Below are positions 17,534 through 29,987 of a stretch of DNA of 64,000 bases, piece after piece (position 1 is the first letter of the stretch; each line of letters begins with the position of its first letter). The DNA lies in assembly GCF_022835695.1 (NCBI RefSeq), contig NZ_BQUV01000010.1, positions 62,001 through 126,000 on the forward strand, in the 5' to 3' direction. The position numbers and the translations under genes are program-made. The stretch comes from Bradyrhizobium sp. Ce-3. GTDB taxonomy: Bacteria; Pseudomonadota; Alphaproteobacteria; Rhizobiales; Xanthobacteraceae. The notes beneath the pieces were generated by a model. That model saw nothing but the letters and a program-made list of their open reading frames with translations, ran no database searches and was not told the origin of the DNA.

Positions 17534-18688
17534 GTGCATCGAGGCCGTGTCGTATTTGGCGCCATGGACGAGGTCGTGTTCGGGCGCCCGGCCCGTGAGG
17601 CCGTCGTCGAGCAATTGGACCGGCTTGGCACCCAGCGCGCCTTCCTGATGGTGTCGGGCACGCTGAACCGCGAGACCGACGAGATCGAGAAGATTCGCCA
17701 GGCGCTCGGGGCCCGCTGCGTCGGCACTTTCGACCGGATGCCGGCGCATACGCCGCGCGCCGCCGTGATCGCGGCGGCGGAACAGGCCCGCGCCGCCAAG
17801 GCCGACCTGATCGTCACCATCGGCGGCGGCTCGATCACCGACGGCGCCAAAGCCGTCCAGCTCTGCCTTGCCAACAACGTCACCACATCCGACGGCATCG
17901 ACACGATCCGCACCCATGGCGGCGTCGCGCCCGAGATGAAGCCGCCGGTGGTGCGCCAGATCAGCGTGCCGACCACGATCGCCGGCGGCGAGTTCTCCTC
18001 GATCGCGGGCGTCACCAACGAGGCCAAGCGGCAGAAGGAGATGCTGCGCCATCCTCTGGTGATGCCGCGCGCCACCATCCTCGATCCTGATATCTCGGTG
18101 CACACGCCGGACTGGCTGTTCCTGTCGACCGGCATCCGCGCCGTCGACCATTGCGTCGAGGGCATCTGCTCGCGCGAGGCGCATCCTTATGGCGACGCCC
18201 AGGCGCTGAAGGGACTGGAGATGCTGGCGGCTGGCCTGCCGCGGGTGAAGGCCGATCCGAAGGACATTGCCGCGCGGATGGATTGCCAGATCGGCACCTG
18301 GCTCTCGACCGGCCCGCTCGCCTCGGGCGTGCCGATGGGCGCGAGCCATGGCATCGGCTATGTGCTCGGCGCCGAGTTCGACGTGCCGCACGGCTACACG
18401 TCCTGCGTGATGTTGCCCGCGGTGATGCGCTGGAACAAGCGCGATAATGCCGACCGCCAGGCGCTGGTCGCGGCCGCGATGGGGCATCCGGGCGCCGACG
18501 CCGGCGACGTGCTCGACCGCTTCATCCGCGATCTCGGCATGCCGCGCAGCCTGCAAGAGGTTCGCGTCGGCCCCGAGCATTTCGACCGCATTGCAACGCA
18601 GGCGATGCGAACACCCTGGGTGCCGCGCAATCCGCGCAAGATCGAGGGCCCGTCGGAGGTGCGCGAGATTCTGGAGATGGCGGCCTAG
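17534..18688 (+). CDS. Iron-containing alcohol dehydrogenase (maleylacetate-reductase-like)
   Basis: NAD(P)-dependent, metal-containing dehydrogenase of the Fe-ADH superfamily, 384 residues. It has the dinucleotide motif IGGGSITD (GGGS at residues 97-100) and metal-ligand segments AVDHCVEG, GASHGIGYVLG and PHGYTS with the expected histidines. Sequence style is closer to the maleylacetate reductase branch than to long-chain alcohol dehydrogenases, so the substrate may be a ring-cleavage product or an alcohol. GTG at 17534 is preferred because GAGGGAGAGG lies just before it; an ATG at 17516 lies upstream of that site. Followed by an acyl-CoA ligase 39 bases on. Confidence 0.88.
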   Translation: MHRGRVVFGAMDEVVFGRPAREAVVEQLDRLGTQRAFLMVSGTLNRETDEIEKIRQALGARCVGTFDRMPAHTPRAAVIAAAEQARAAKADLIVTIGGGSITDGAKAVQLCLANNVTTSDGIDTIRTHGGVAPEMKPPVVRQISVPTTIAGGEFSSIAGVTNEAKRQKEMLRHPLVMPRATILDPDISVHTPDWLFLSTGIRAVDHCVEGICSREAHPYGDAQALKGLEMLAAGLPRVKADPKDIAARMDCQIGTWLSTGPLASGVPMGASHGIGYVLGAEFDVPHGYTSCVMLPAVMRWNKRDNADRQALVAAAMGHPGADAGDVLDRFIRDLGMPRSLQEVRVGPEHFDRIATQAMRTPWVPRNPRKIEGPSEVREILEMAA

Positions 18689-18727
18689 AGCAAAAACGAG
18701 TCGCGAGCGAGGGGGAAGTAAAGTTCG

Positions 18728-20278
18728 ATGTACACCGGCAAGCATGCTTACCTGCGCCCGCTGCAACCGGCCTTCATCATGGCCGGGACCGGCGAGATCG
18801 TCACCTATCGCGAGCTCGAGGCGCGCAGCAACCGCCTCGCGCATCTGTTCCGCAACCGCGGCATGAAGCGGCTCGACCATTATTCGATCTTCATGGAGAA
18901 CAACAACCGCTACCTCGAAGCCTGTGGCGCCGGTGAGCGCTCCGGGCTCTACTTCACCTGCGTCAATTCCTACCTCACGCCGGGCGAGCTCGGCTACATC
19001 CTGACCAACAGCCAGTCGCGGATCCTGATCACCTCGAAGCTGAAGCTCGACATCGCGCGCGAGGCGCTGAAGGAGTGCCCGCAGGTCGAGCTCTGCATCG
19101 TGGTCGACGGCGACAGCGAGAGCGATCGCATCGTCGGGCTGCGCGAGGCCACCGCCGGCATGCCGGCAACGCCGATCGCCGACGAATATGCGGGTACTGC
19201 GATGCTCTATTCGTCCGGCACGACCGGCCGGCCAAAGGGCATCGTGCGGCCGCTGCCAGAACAGCCGCCATCAGAAAACCTGCCGCTGTTCGATTTCCTG
19301 ACCAAGCTCTGGCACTACCGCGAGGGCATGGTCTACCTCTCGCCGGCGCCGCTCTATCACTCGGCGCCGCAGGCCGCGGTCAATCTCACCATCCGGATGG
19401 GCGGCACCGTCGTCATCATGGAGAGCTTCGATCCGGAGCGCTATCTCGCGCTGGTCGAGACATGGGGCATCACCCACAGCCAGCTGGTGCCGACCATGTT
19501 CTCGCGCCTGCTGAAGCTGCCTGAGGAGGTTCGCAGCCGCTACGACCTATCGACGCTCGAGATCGCGATCCATGCTGCCGCGCCCTGCCCGGCGCTGGTC
19601 AAGGACGACATGATCAAATGGTGGGGGCCGATCATCCACGAATATTACGGCGCGACCGAGGGCCTCGGCTTCACCGCCTGCAACAGCACAGAATGGCTCG
19701 CGCATCGCGGCACGGTCGGCAAGGTCCTGCTCGGCGACCTGCACATCCTCGACGAGAACATGAAGCCGTGTCCGAAGGGAACGCCGGGTACGGTGTGGTT
19801 CAAGACGGCGACGCCGTTCGAATATTTCAACGACCCAGCCAAGACCAGCGAAGCCCGCTCGGCGGACGGTAGCATGAGTACGGTCGGCGACGTCGGCTAT
19901 GTCGACGACGACAACTTCCTCTATCTGACCGACCGCGCCACCTTCATGATCATCTCCGGCGGAGTGAACATCTATCCGCAGGAATGCGAGAACCTCTTGA
20001 TCACCCATCCCAAGGTCGCCGACGCCGCGGTGTTCGGCGTGCCCAATGTCGATCTCGGCGAGGAGGTGAAGGCGGTGGTGCAGCCGGCTGAGGGCATCGC
20101 CGCGGGGCCGGAGCTCGCCGAGGAGCTGATCGCGTTCTGCGCAAGCGCGCTGTCGCGGCAGAAGGTGCCGCGCTCGGTGGATTTCGAGGCCGAGCTGCCG
20201 CGGCTGCCGACCGGGAAACTCTACAAGCGCCTGCTGCGCGATCGCTATTGGGGCAACAAGACCTCGCGGATCGTGTGA
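18728..20278 (+). CDS. AMP-dependent acyl-CoA synthetase / ligase
   Basis: ANL-superfamily enzyme, 516 residues, activating a carboxylic acid via acyl-AMP to a CoA thioester. The P-loop signature SSGTTGRPKG (about residue 160), the adenine-contact motif YYGATEG and the C-terminal lysine in PTGKLYKR are all present. AGGGGGAAG precedes the ATG. It follows the iron alcohol dehydrogenase on the same strand and is probably co-transcribed, which suggests a joint role in breakdown of an aromatic or fatty compound. Substrate cannot be named. Confidence 0.92.
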   Translation: MYTGKHAYLRPLQPAFIMAGTGEIVTYRELEARSNRLAHLFRNRGMKRLDHYSIFMENNNRYLEACGAGERSGLYFTCVNSYLTPGELGYILTNSQSRILITSKLKLDIAREALKECPQVELCIVVDGDSESDRIVGLREATAGMPATPIADEYAGTAMLYSSGTTGRPKGIVRPLPEQPPSENLPLFDFLTKLWHYREGMVYLSPAPLYHSAPQAAVNLTIRMGGTVVIMESFDPERYLALVETWGITHSQLVPTMFSRLLKLPEEVRSRYDLSTLEIAIHAAAPCPALVKDDMIKWWGPIIHEYYGATEGLGFTACNSTEWLAHRGTVGKVLLGDLHILDENMKPCPKGTPGTVWFKTATPFEYFNDPAKTSEARSADGSMSTVGDVGYVDDDNFLYLTDRATFMIISGGVNIYPQECENLLITHPKVADAAVFGVPNVDLGEEVKAVVQPAEGIAAGPELAEELIAFCASALSRQKVPRSVDFEAELPRLPTGKLYKRLLRDRYWGNKTSRIV

Positions 20279-20400
20279 GCCTGGCAGTGCGGCGAGCCGG
20301 CAAATGCAGCTGGGAGCGCCGGGTGGCGTAACGGACTCGCCCGTCGCACCGATTTCGCGTTATGCTCCGCGATCGCAAGCCAGCTTCGCCGGAGGCCGCC

Positions 20401-21099
20401 ATGCCGTCGCCCCAGCCGCGCGAGCCGGAGCCGGTGCAGGCCGGAAGGCTCGAATTCACCGCCGCCGAGATCGGTGCGCTCGCCCACCTCTATCGCGGCG
20501 AGGTCTACCGCAGCACGGTCTGGCGCACCCGCCTCGACAGCTCGACCAATTGGGCTGTCGTCACGACCGGGATCGCGCTGTCGGCGACCTACAGCAACGC
20601 CGAAGCCTCGCCGTTACCGATGGTGCTGGTCGGGCTGCTCGTCACCGTCTTCCTGCTGTTCGAAGCGCGGCGCTACCGCTACTTCAACGTCTGGCGCGCC
20701 CGCGCCCGATTGCTCGAAACCGATTTCTACGCGCCGATGATCCGCGGCGAAGGTCCGACGCCGAACGCGGCCTGGACCGAGCTGCTCGCCAATGACTATC
20801 GCCACCCGAGCTATCACATCAGTTTTGCGCGCGCGGTCGGCCGGCGGTTGCGCCGCACCTATGGCTGGATCTTCGCGATCCAGGCGATCGCCTATTACGG
20901 CAAGCTGGCGATCCACCCTCTGCCGCTCACCGAGGTGAGCGCGATCTGGGACCGCGCCTCGATCGGTCCGATTCCCGGAACCATCGTGATCCTGGCCGGC
21001 GTTGCCTTCCATTCCAGCTGGGCGCTGTTCGCCCTGGTCACGCAACGCATGGAGGTCGCCGACCGGCGCACCCGGCACAACCTGATCGCAATGGGATGA
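20401..21099 (+). CDS. DUF2270 family membrane protein
   Basis: 232 residues with the DUF2270 pattern: an N-terminal LTxxExxALxHLYRGEVYRST-like helix, TM segments around residues 48-82, a cytoplasmic stretch with YRxFxxWRARxRxLE, and C-terminal TM segments around 155-172 and 195-218. GGAGG at 20391-20395 sits five bases before the ATG, so this start is preferred to one 13 codons upstream. Biochemical role unknown. It lies between the acyl-CoA ligase and a dioxygenase, all on the same strand. Confidence 0.82.
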   Translation: MPSPQPREPEPVQAGRLEFTAAEIGALAHLYRGEVYRSTVWRTRLDSSTNWAVVTTGIALSATYSNAEASPLPMVLVGLLVTVFLLFEARRYRYFNVWRARARLLETDFYAPMIRGEGPTPNAAWTELLANDYRHPSYHISFARAVGRRLRRTYGWIFAIQAIAYYGKLAIHPLPLTEVSAIWDRASIGPIPGTIVILAGVAFHSSWALFALVTQRMEVADRRTRHNLIAMG

Positions 21100-21178
21100 G
21101 GCGGCGCAAGCCGCGTTGCCGCAGGCGAGCTTTTCCCCTAACCTTGGTCCAACAAGAAAAGTCAGGGAGGACCTGCCG

Positions 21179-22066
21179 ATGGACGTGATCCCACTCAAGC
21201 CGGGCTTCGGCGCCGAACTGCGCGGCGTGACGCTGTCGGATGTTGCGGCCAGCGATACCGCCTATGCCGCGGTGCGCGCGGCGTTCGAGGAACATTCGGT
21301 GCTGGTGTTCCGCGGCCAGGAGGTCAGCGACGACATCCAGCTCGCCTTCTCGCGCCGCTTCGGTCCGCCCGAGACCACCAAGGTCGGCTCGATGGGCACC
21401 GGCTCGCATTTCGTGATCCTCTCGACCTTCGGCCCTGACGGCAAGGTGGTTCCGTCGGATCACCGCCAGCAGCTGCGTGCCAAGGCCAACCAGCTCTGGC
21501 ACACCGACTCCTCCTTCAAGCGCGTGCCGGCGCTGACCTCGATCCTGTCGGCGCGCATCATCCCCGAACATGGCGGCGAAACCGAATTCGTCTCGATGCG
21601 GCTCGCCTTTGAGCGGCTCGACAAGGATCAGGCTGCGCGGCTGGAGAACTCCTTCGCCTGGCATTCCTACGCGCATTCGCGCAGCAAGGTCGCGACCGGC
21701 CTCGCAACGACCGAGGAAACCGATGCGCTGCCGCCGGTGTGCTGGCGCATGGTCTGGCGCAATCCCATCAACGGCCGCGGTGCGCTGTATCTCGCCTCGC
21801 ATGCCTATGGCGTCGAAGGCATGGATGCCGAGGCCGGCAAGGCGCTGATCGAGCAATTGACCGAGGCCGCGACCGCACCCGGCGTCAGCTATCTGCACCA
21901 ATGGAAGCAGGGCGATGTTGTGATGTGGGACAACCGCGCCACCATGCATCGCGGCCGCCCCTGGCCAGCGCATGAAGGCCGCCTGATGATCCGCACCACG
22001 ATCTCCGCGACCGAGGCGGATGGCGTCGCCAACATGCACCTGCCATCAACGCAGGCGGCGAAGTGA
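21179..22066 (+). CDS. TauD/TfdA family 2-oxoglutarate-dependent dioxygenase
   Basis: Fe(II)/2-oxoglutarate dioxygenase, 295 residues, the usual length for the TauD/TfdA family. The iron triad is visible as H108-x-D110 in LWHTDSSF and H257 in ATMHRGRPW; R268 or R272 in GRLMIRTT would bind 2-oxoglutarate. GGGAGG precedes the ATG; an in-frame upstream ATG lacks a site. The family includes taurine, sulfonate, 2,4-D and pyrimidine ether oxygenases, and sequence alone does not choose. The peptide-type ABC importer downstream may supply its substrate. Confidence 0.9.
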   Translation: MDVIPLKPGFGAELRGVTLSDVAASDTAYAAVRAAFEEHSVLVFRGQEVSDDIQLAFSRRFGPPETTKVGSMGTGSHFVILSTFGPDGKVVPSDHRQQLRAKANQLWHTDSSFKRVPALTSILSARIIPEHGGETEFVSMRLAFERLDKDQAARLENSFAWHSYAHSRSKVATGLATTEETDALPPVCWRMVWRNPINGRGALYLASHAYGVEGMDAEAGKALIEQLTEAATAPGVSYLHQWKQGDVVMWDNRATMHRGRPWPAHEGRLMIRTTISATEADGVANMHLPSTQAAK

Positions 22067-22140
22067 GACAAACTTGCAAAACGTAGGCGACAAACTGTCG
22101 CTCATCGCGAATCGCTTGGCACCGCACGCTACGGCGTTAT

Positions 22141-22156
22141 CGATCGAATTCGATCG
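22141..22156. promoter_or_regulatory. 16-base perfect palindrome upstream of ABC importer operon
   Basis: CGATCGAATTCGATCG, a gap-free palindrome in the non-coding stretch between the dioxygenase gene and the importer operon. It could be an operator for a dimeric regulator of the operon. No regulator gene is adjacent. Confidence 0.35.
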
Positions 22157-22351
22157 GAGTTTCAACATTGCATAGCGAAACAGACTGAGTTCCCCGCAAT
22201 CGCAGGCATTATTCCCGGTCCGTGGAAATTTTAATGCCGTCACGTCATCCGAATTGCCAATCCCCTCACGGCCCTCGCTGGTTGCCCGACAGCCTCACCG
22301 TGGTATCGTCGATGCCAATCGGCCATTGAGACCGACTTGTGGGAGGGGACC

Positions 22352-23947
22352 ATGCGGAGCGTGCAAGCGCTGGCCGTCGCGGTGTTGTCTGTGCTGACCA
22401 TCAGCGACGTTTCACGCGCAGCCGAGCCGAAATCCGGCGGCATCTTCAGGATCTATCACCGCGACAGCCCCGGCAGCGCCTCGATCCATGAGGGCGCCAC
22501 CTATTCGCTGAACGTTCCGTTCATGCCGATCTTCAACAACCTCGTCATCTTCGATCAGCACATCGCCCAGAACAGCGCCAGCACGATCCGGCCCGAACTG
22601 GCGGAGAGCTGGGCCTGGAGCGCCGACAACAAGACGCTCACCTTCAAGCTGCGCAAGGATGTGAAGTGGCACGACGGCAAGCCGTTCACCGCAGCCGACG
22701 TCAAATGCACCTTCGACATGCTGATGGGCAAGTCGCAGCAGAAGTTCCGGCAGAATCCGCGCAAGTCCTGGTACGACCAGGTCGACGAGGTCACGACCAA
22801 CGGCGACGATGAGGCATCGTTCAAGCTGAAGCGGCCGCAGCCGGCGCTGTTGTCGCTGCTCGCCTCGGGCTATTCGCCGGTCTATCCCTGCCACGTCTCG
22901 CCGGCCGAGATGCGCACCAAGCCGGTTGGCACCGGCCCGTTCAAGTTCGTCGAGTTCAAGGCCAACGAATCGATCAAGCTCACCAAGAATCCCGACTATT
23001 TCAAAAAGGGCCTGCCCTATCTGGACGGCATCGAGTTCACCATCATCCCGAACCGCTCGACTGCGATCCTCGGTTTCGTCTCCGGCAAGTTCGACATGAC
23101 GTTCCCGACCGAGGTTTCGATCCCGCTGCTCAAGGACGTCAAGTCGCAGGACCCGAAAGCGGTCTGTGTGGTGGAACCGAACAACGTCTCAACCAACATC
23201 ATCATCAATTCGACCGCGCCGCCGTTCGACAATCTCGACATCCGCCGCGCGCTGGCGCTGGCGCTCGATCGCAAGGCGTTCATCCAGATCATGTTCGAGG
23301 GCCAGGGCGACATCGGCGGCACCATGGAGCCGGCACCCGACGGCCTGTGGGCGATGCCGAAGGACATGCTGGAGCAAATCCCTGGCTACGGCCCCGACAT
23401 CGAGAAGAATCGCGAGGAAGCCCGCAAGCTGATGCAGAAGGCGGGCTATGGCCCGGACAAGCACCTGCAGATCAAGGTGTCGACCCGCAACATCGCGGTC
23501 TACCGCGATCCCGCGATCATCCTGATCGACCAGATCAAAAGCATCTATATCGACGCCGAGCTCGACGTTGTCGACACCGCGCAATGGTTCCCGAAGATCG
23601 CGCGCAAGGATTATTCGCTCGGCCTCAACCTCACCGGCAACGCGGTCGACGAGCCCGATCAGTCGTTCTACGAGAACTATGCCTGCGGCTCGGAGCGGAA
23701 CTACACCAACTATTGCAACAAGGACATCGAGAAGCTGTTTGACCAGCAATCCGAGGAGACCAACCTCGACAAGCGCAAGAAGTTGGTCTGGGAGATCGAC
23801 AAGAAGCTGCAGGAAGACGTCGCGCGGCCGATCATCTTCCATGCCCGCACCGGCACCTGCTGGAAGCCCTACGTGAAGAATGTCACGATCATGTCCAACA
23901 GCTCGTATAACGGCTATCGTTACGAAGACGTCTGGCTCGATCAGTAA
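22352..23947 (+). CDS. ABC transporter substrate-binding protein, family 5 (Dpp/Opp type)
   Basis: Periplasmic binding protein for peptides, opines or similar solutes, 531 residues. A Sec signal peptide (about residues 1-24, ending SRAA) is followed by the family 5 core: LAESWAWSADNKTLTFKLRK and DVKWHDGKPFTAADV. GGGAGGGG precedes the ATG at 22352; the upstream TTG overlaps that site and is rejected. First of five genes forming a complete importer. Ligand unknown; the family also carries nickel, sugars and glutathione. Confidence 0.93.
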   Translation: MRSVQALAVAVLSVLTISDVSRAAEPKSGGIFRIYHRDSPGSASIHEGATYSLNVPFMPIFNNLVIFDQHIAQNSASTIRPELAESWAWSADNKTLTFKLRKDVKWHDGKPFTAADVKCTFDMLMGKSQQKFRQNPRKSWYDQVDEVTTNGDDEASFKLKRPQPALLSLLASGYSPVYPCHVSPAEMRTKPVGTGPFKFVEFKANESIKLTKNPDYFKKGLPYLDGIEFTIIPNRSTAILGFVSGKFDMTFPTEVSIPLLKDVKSQDPKAVCVVEPNNVSTNIIINSTAPPFDNLDIRRALALALDRKAFIQIMFEGQGDIGGTMEPAPDGLWAMPKDMLEQIPGYGPDIEKNREEARKLMQKAGYGPDKHLQIKVSTRNIAVYRDPAIILIDQIKSIYIDAELDVVDTAQWFPKIARKDYSLGLNLTGNAVDEPDQSFYENYACGSERNYTNYCNKDIEKLFDQQSEETNLDKRKKLVWEIDKKLQEDVARPIIFHARTGTCWKPYVKNVTIMSNSSYNGYRYEDVWLDQ

Positions 23948-23983
23948 TCCGAGACTCGGGCGGGATCAGGGAGAAGCGCGAGG

Positions 23984-24931
23984 GTGTTTGCCTATATCGT
24001 ACGGCGGCTGTTCCTGATGCTCGTGACCCTGTTCGGGATCTCGGTCATCATCTTCGTGCTGCTGCGCGTGGTGCCCGGCAACATCGTCGACATCCTGTTC
24101 GACGCCGCGGGCTTCGTCGATCCCGCCGACAAGGCCAATCTCGAGCGCGAGCTCGGCCTGAGCCAGCCGATCGTGATCCAGTATCTGCACTGGATCGGCG
24201 GCCTGCTGCACGGCGACCTCGGCTATTCCTATGTCTCCGAGAAGCCGGCACTGGAGGAGATCCTGCCGCGGATTCCGATCACCGCGCGGCTGGCCGGGCT
24301 GGCGCTATTGTTCTCCGCCTCGATCGGCATTCCGCTCGGCGTCATCAGCGCCGTGCATCAAGGCTCGAAGCTGGATTACGCGCTGCGCGTCGTCAGCCTC
24401 AGCGGCCTGTCGCTGCCGTCATTCTGGCTCGGTCTGTTGATCCTGATGGCCTCGGTGTCGCTGTTCGGCACCATGCCGATCTTCAATCCGAACCCGAAGA
24501 CCTGGCTCGAGGCGTTGACCATCTATGCGGTGCCGGCGATGGCGGTCGGCTTCCGCAGCGCGGCGCTCACCATGCGCATCACCCGCTCCTCGATGCTGGA
24601 GATCCTGCGCCAGGACTATATCCGCACCGCGCGCGCCAAGGGCGCCTCAGAAGCCTCGGTGAATTACCATCACGCGCTGAAGAACGCGGTGCTGCCGGTG
24701 ATCACCGTGATCGGCATCGAGGCCGCGTTCCTGATCGGCGGGCTGATCGTCACCGAGACCGTGTTCAACATCCCCGGCATCGCCCGCTTCCTGGTCGAGG
24801 CGCTACGCTGGCGCGACTACCCGATCGTGCAGAACCTCGTGATGTTCATCGCTGTCGTCGTGGTGGTCGTGAATTTCATCGTCGACATGCTCTATGCGGC
24901 AATCGACCCGCGCATCAGATTCGGAGACTGA
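23984..24931 (+). CDS. ABC importer permease (DppB/OppB type)
   Basis: Inner-membrane permease of the Dpp/Opp family, 315 residues, with six predicted TM segments. It starts with the typical MFAYIVRRLFLMLVTLFGIS and has the EAA-like coupling loop around DYIRTARAKGASE (about residues 208-220), which contacts the ATPases. The GTG start follows GGGAGAAG. It stands 36 bases after the binding-protein gene and 4 bases before the next permease GTG. Confidence 0.94.
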   Translation: MFAYIVRRLFLMLVTLFGISVIIFVLLRVVPGNIVDILFDAAGFVDPADKANLERELGLSQPIVIQYLHWIGGLLHGDLGYSYVSEKPALEEILPRIPITARLAGLALLFSASIGIPLGVISAVHQGSKLDYALRVVSLSGLSLPSFWLGLLILMASVSLFGTMPIFNPNPKTWLEALTIYAVPAMAVGFRSAALTMRITRSSMLEILRQDYIRTARAKGASEASVNYHHALKNAVLPVITVIGIEAAFLIGGLIVTETVFNIPGIARFLVEALRWRDYPIVQNLVMFIAVVVVVVNFIVDMLYAAIDPRIRFGD

Positions 24932-24935
24932 ACGC

Positions 24936-25828
24936 GTGGCAACGATCAATTTCGACAGCGAGCTGCGCCGCGCCGGGGCCAACGCCACCGGCGGCTGGGG
25001 ACGGCTCGCGTTCCTCGCGCAGCGCCATGTGCTCGGCACGGTCGGGCTGATCATCATGCTGCTGTTCGTGTTGACCGCAATATCAGCCAACGTCATCAGC
25101 CGCTACGATCCGCTCAGCGTCGATTCCGCGCACCGTTTGGCTGCACCGTCCGCACTGCACTGGTTCGGCACCGATTCGTTCGGCCGCGACGTCTGGAGCC
25201 GCATCGTCCACGGCGCGCGGATCTCGCTTGCGGTCGGCATTGGCTCCACGACCTTGGGCGCCACGCTCGGTGTGACCGTCGGCCTCGCCTCCGGCTATCT
25301 GTCCGGCTGGGTCGATCTCGTGTTCCAGCGGATCACCGACATCCTGCAATCGCTGCCGCTCTTGGTGCTCGCCCTTGTCATGACCGCAGCACTCGGCCCA
25401 TCGCTGCCGAACGTGATCCTTGCGATCGCCATTCCGCTGATCCCGACCGTTGCCCGCGTGATCCGCGCCAACACCCTGGCGCTGCGCGAGCAACCATTTG
25501 TCGAGGCCGCCAAGTCGATCGGCATGAGCGAGATGCGGATCGCATGCCGCCACGTGCTGCCGAACACCATCGCGCCGTTGATCGTGCTCGCGACCGCGCA
25601 GCTCGGCTCGACCATCCTGACCGAAGCGTCGCTGTCGTTCCTCGGCCTCGGCATCCCCGAACCCTATCCATCCTGGGGCCGCATGCTGTCGGAATCCGCC
25701 GCCGAATATGTCCGCACCGCGCCGTGGCTGGTGATCTTCCCCGGCATTGCGATCAGTCTTGCTGTGTTCGGCACCAACCTGTTCGGCGACGCGCTGCGCG
25801 ATATCCTCGACCCGAGGCAGCGCGGCTG

Positions 25829-25829
<1 letters not shown>
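24936..25829 (+). CDS. ABC importer permease (DppC/OppC type)
   Basis: Second permease, 297 residues. It has a soluble N-terminus, a first TM around residues 32-52, the [19 protein letters not shown] motif of DppC proteins, and the coupling loop with EAAKSIGMS. The GTG start follows GGAG with the stop of the upstream permease between them; a longer in-frame version would run 14 codons into the preceding gene. Its stop overlaps the ATG of the next gene by one base (TGATG). Confidence 0.94.
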
Positions 25830-26838
<1,009 letters not shown>

Positions 26839-26842
<4 letters not shown>

Positions 26843-27855
26843 CCGGACAGCGCCCGCTCCTCGAGGTCACCGATCTCGTCAAGCACTACGCGGTGCGTGG
26901 CGGCGTGCTGCGTCGACAGGTCGGCACCGTGCATGCGGTCGACGGCGTCAGCTTCGCGCTCGGCGCAGGCGAGACGCTCGGCCTGGTCGGCGAATCCGGC
27001 TGCGGCAAGTCGACGGTGGCGCGCACCGTGCTGCGGCTGGTCGAGCCGACCAGCGGCGCGATCAAGCTCGACGGCGAGGACATCGCCCCGCTCAGCAAGA
27101 GCGCGCTGCGACCGTACCGCCGCTCGATGCAGATCGTGTTCCAGGATCCGTTCGCCTCGCTCAATCCGCGCATGACCGCGGGCGACATCGTCGGCGAACC
27201 GCTGACCGTGCATGGCCTTGCGAGTGGTGCGAAGAAGCAGGAGCGCGTCGCGGAATTGTTCCAGCAGGTCGGGCTGCGGCCCGACCAGATGAAGAACTTT
27301 CCGCATCAGTTCTCCGGCGGGCAGCGCCAGCGCATCTGCATCGCCCGTGCGCTGTCGCTCGGCCCGCGGCTGATCGTCTGCGACGAACCGGTCTCCGCGC
27401 TCGACGTCTCGATCCAGGCGCAGGTGATCAATCTGTTGATCGAGCTGCAACGCAAGCAGAATTTCTCCTACCTCTTCATCGCGCACGATCTCGCGGTCGT
27501 CGCCCATATCAGCCACCGCGTCGCCGTGATGTATCTCGGCCGCATTGTCGAGATCGCCGACAAGCACGAGCTGTTCGCCAACCCGCGCCATCCCTATACG
27601 CAGGCACTGCTCGCCTCGGTGCCGATTGCCGACCCCAAGGCCAGGCGCACCGCGCCGCTGATCGACGGCGACGTGCCGAGCCCGATCAATCCGCCGTCTG
27701 GCTGCGCCTTCCACACGAGATGCCGCTATGCGTTCGATCGCTGCAAGACCGAACGGCCCGCGTTGCAGGCGGCTGGCACAAAGCATCAGGTGGCGTGCTG
27801 GCTGAATGACGGGACGGGGCAAGCTGCCTCATACTCCACTGTCGTCCCGGCGTAG
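26839..27855 (+). CDS. ABC importer ATP-binding protein (DppF/OppF type)
   Basis: Second ATPase, 338 residues. Walker A GESGCGKS, signature FSGGQRQR, Walker [13 protein letters not shown] and AHDLAVV; C-terminal [15 protein letters not shown] domain. Last gene of the importer operon. Its final residues (STVVPA) and its stop codon are encoded inside a family B repeat, so the natural C-terminus seems to have been replaced or extended by repeat insertion. The missing residues lie beyond the conserved domain and activity is probably unaffected. Confidence 0.94.
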
Positions 27856-27982
27856 GCCGGGACCCGTTACCCCGACTGTCCATTGATTTGCGGGGCTGGG
27901 GCTACAGGCTGTTCCAACAACATACAGCGGTGGTTAAGGGTCCCGGCCCCCGTGCGCAATTGCGCACTAGGCCGGGACGACA
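27841..27982. repeat. Family B inverted repeat, copy 2, overlapping a coding 3' end
   Basis: Arms GTCGTCCCGGCGTAGGCCGG and GGCCGGGACGAC. The left arm supplies the stop codon TAG (27853-27855) of the DppF-type gene. A GTGCGCAATTGCGCAC palindrome is embedded near the right arm. It lies between convergent operons, where a bidirectional RNA hairpin would help end both transcripts. Confidence 0.8.
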
Positions 27983-28007
27983 GTGGAGGATGCCGCCAGC
28001 ACTTCGG

Positions 28008-29983
<1,976 letters not shown>

Positions 29984-29987
<4 letters not shown>

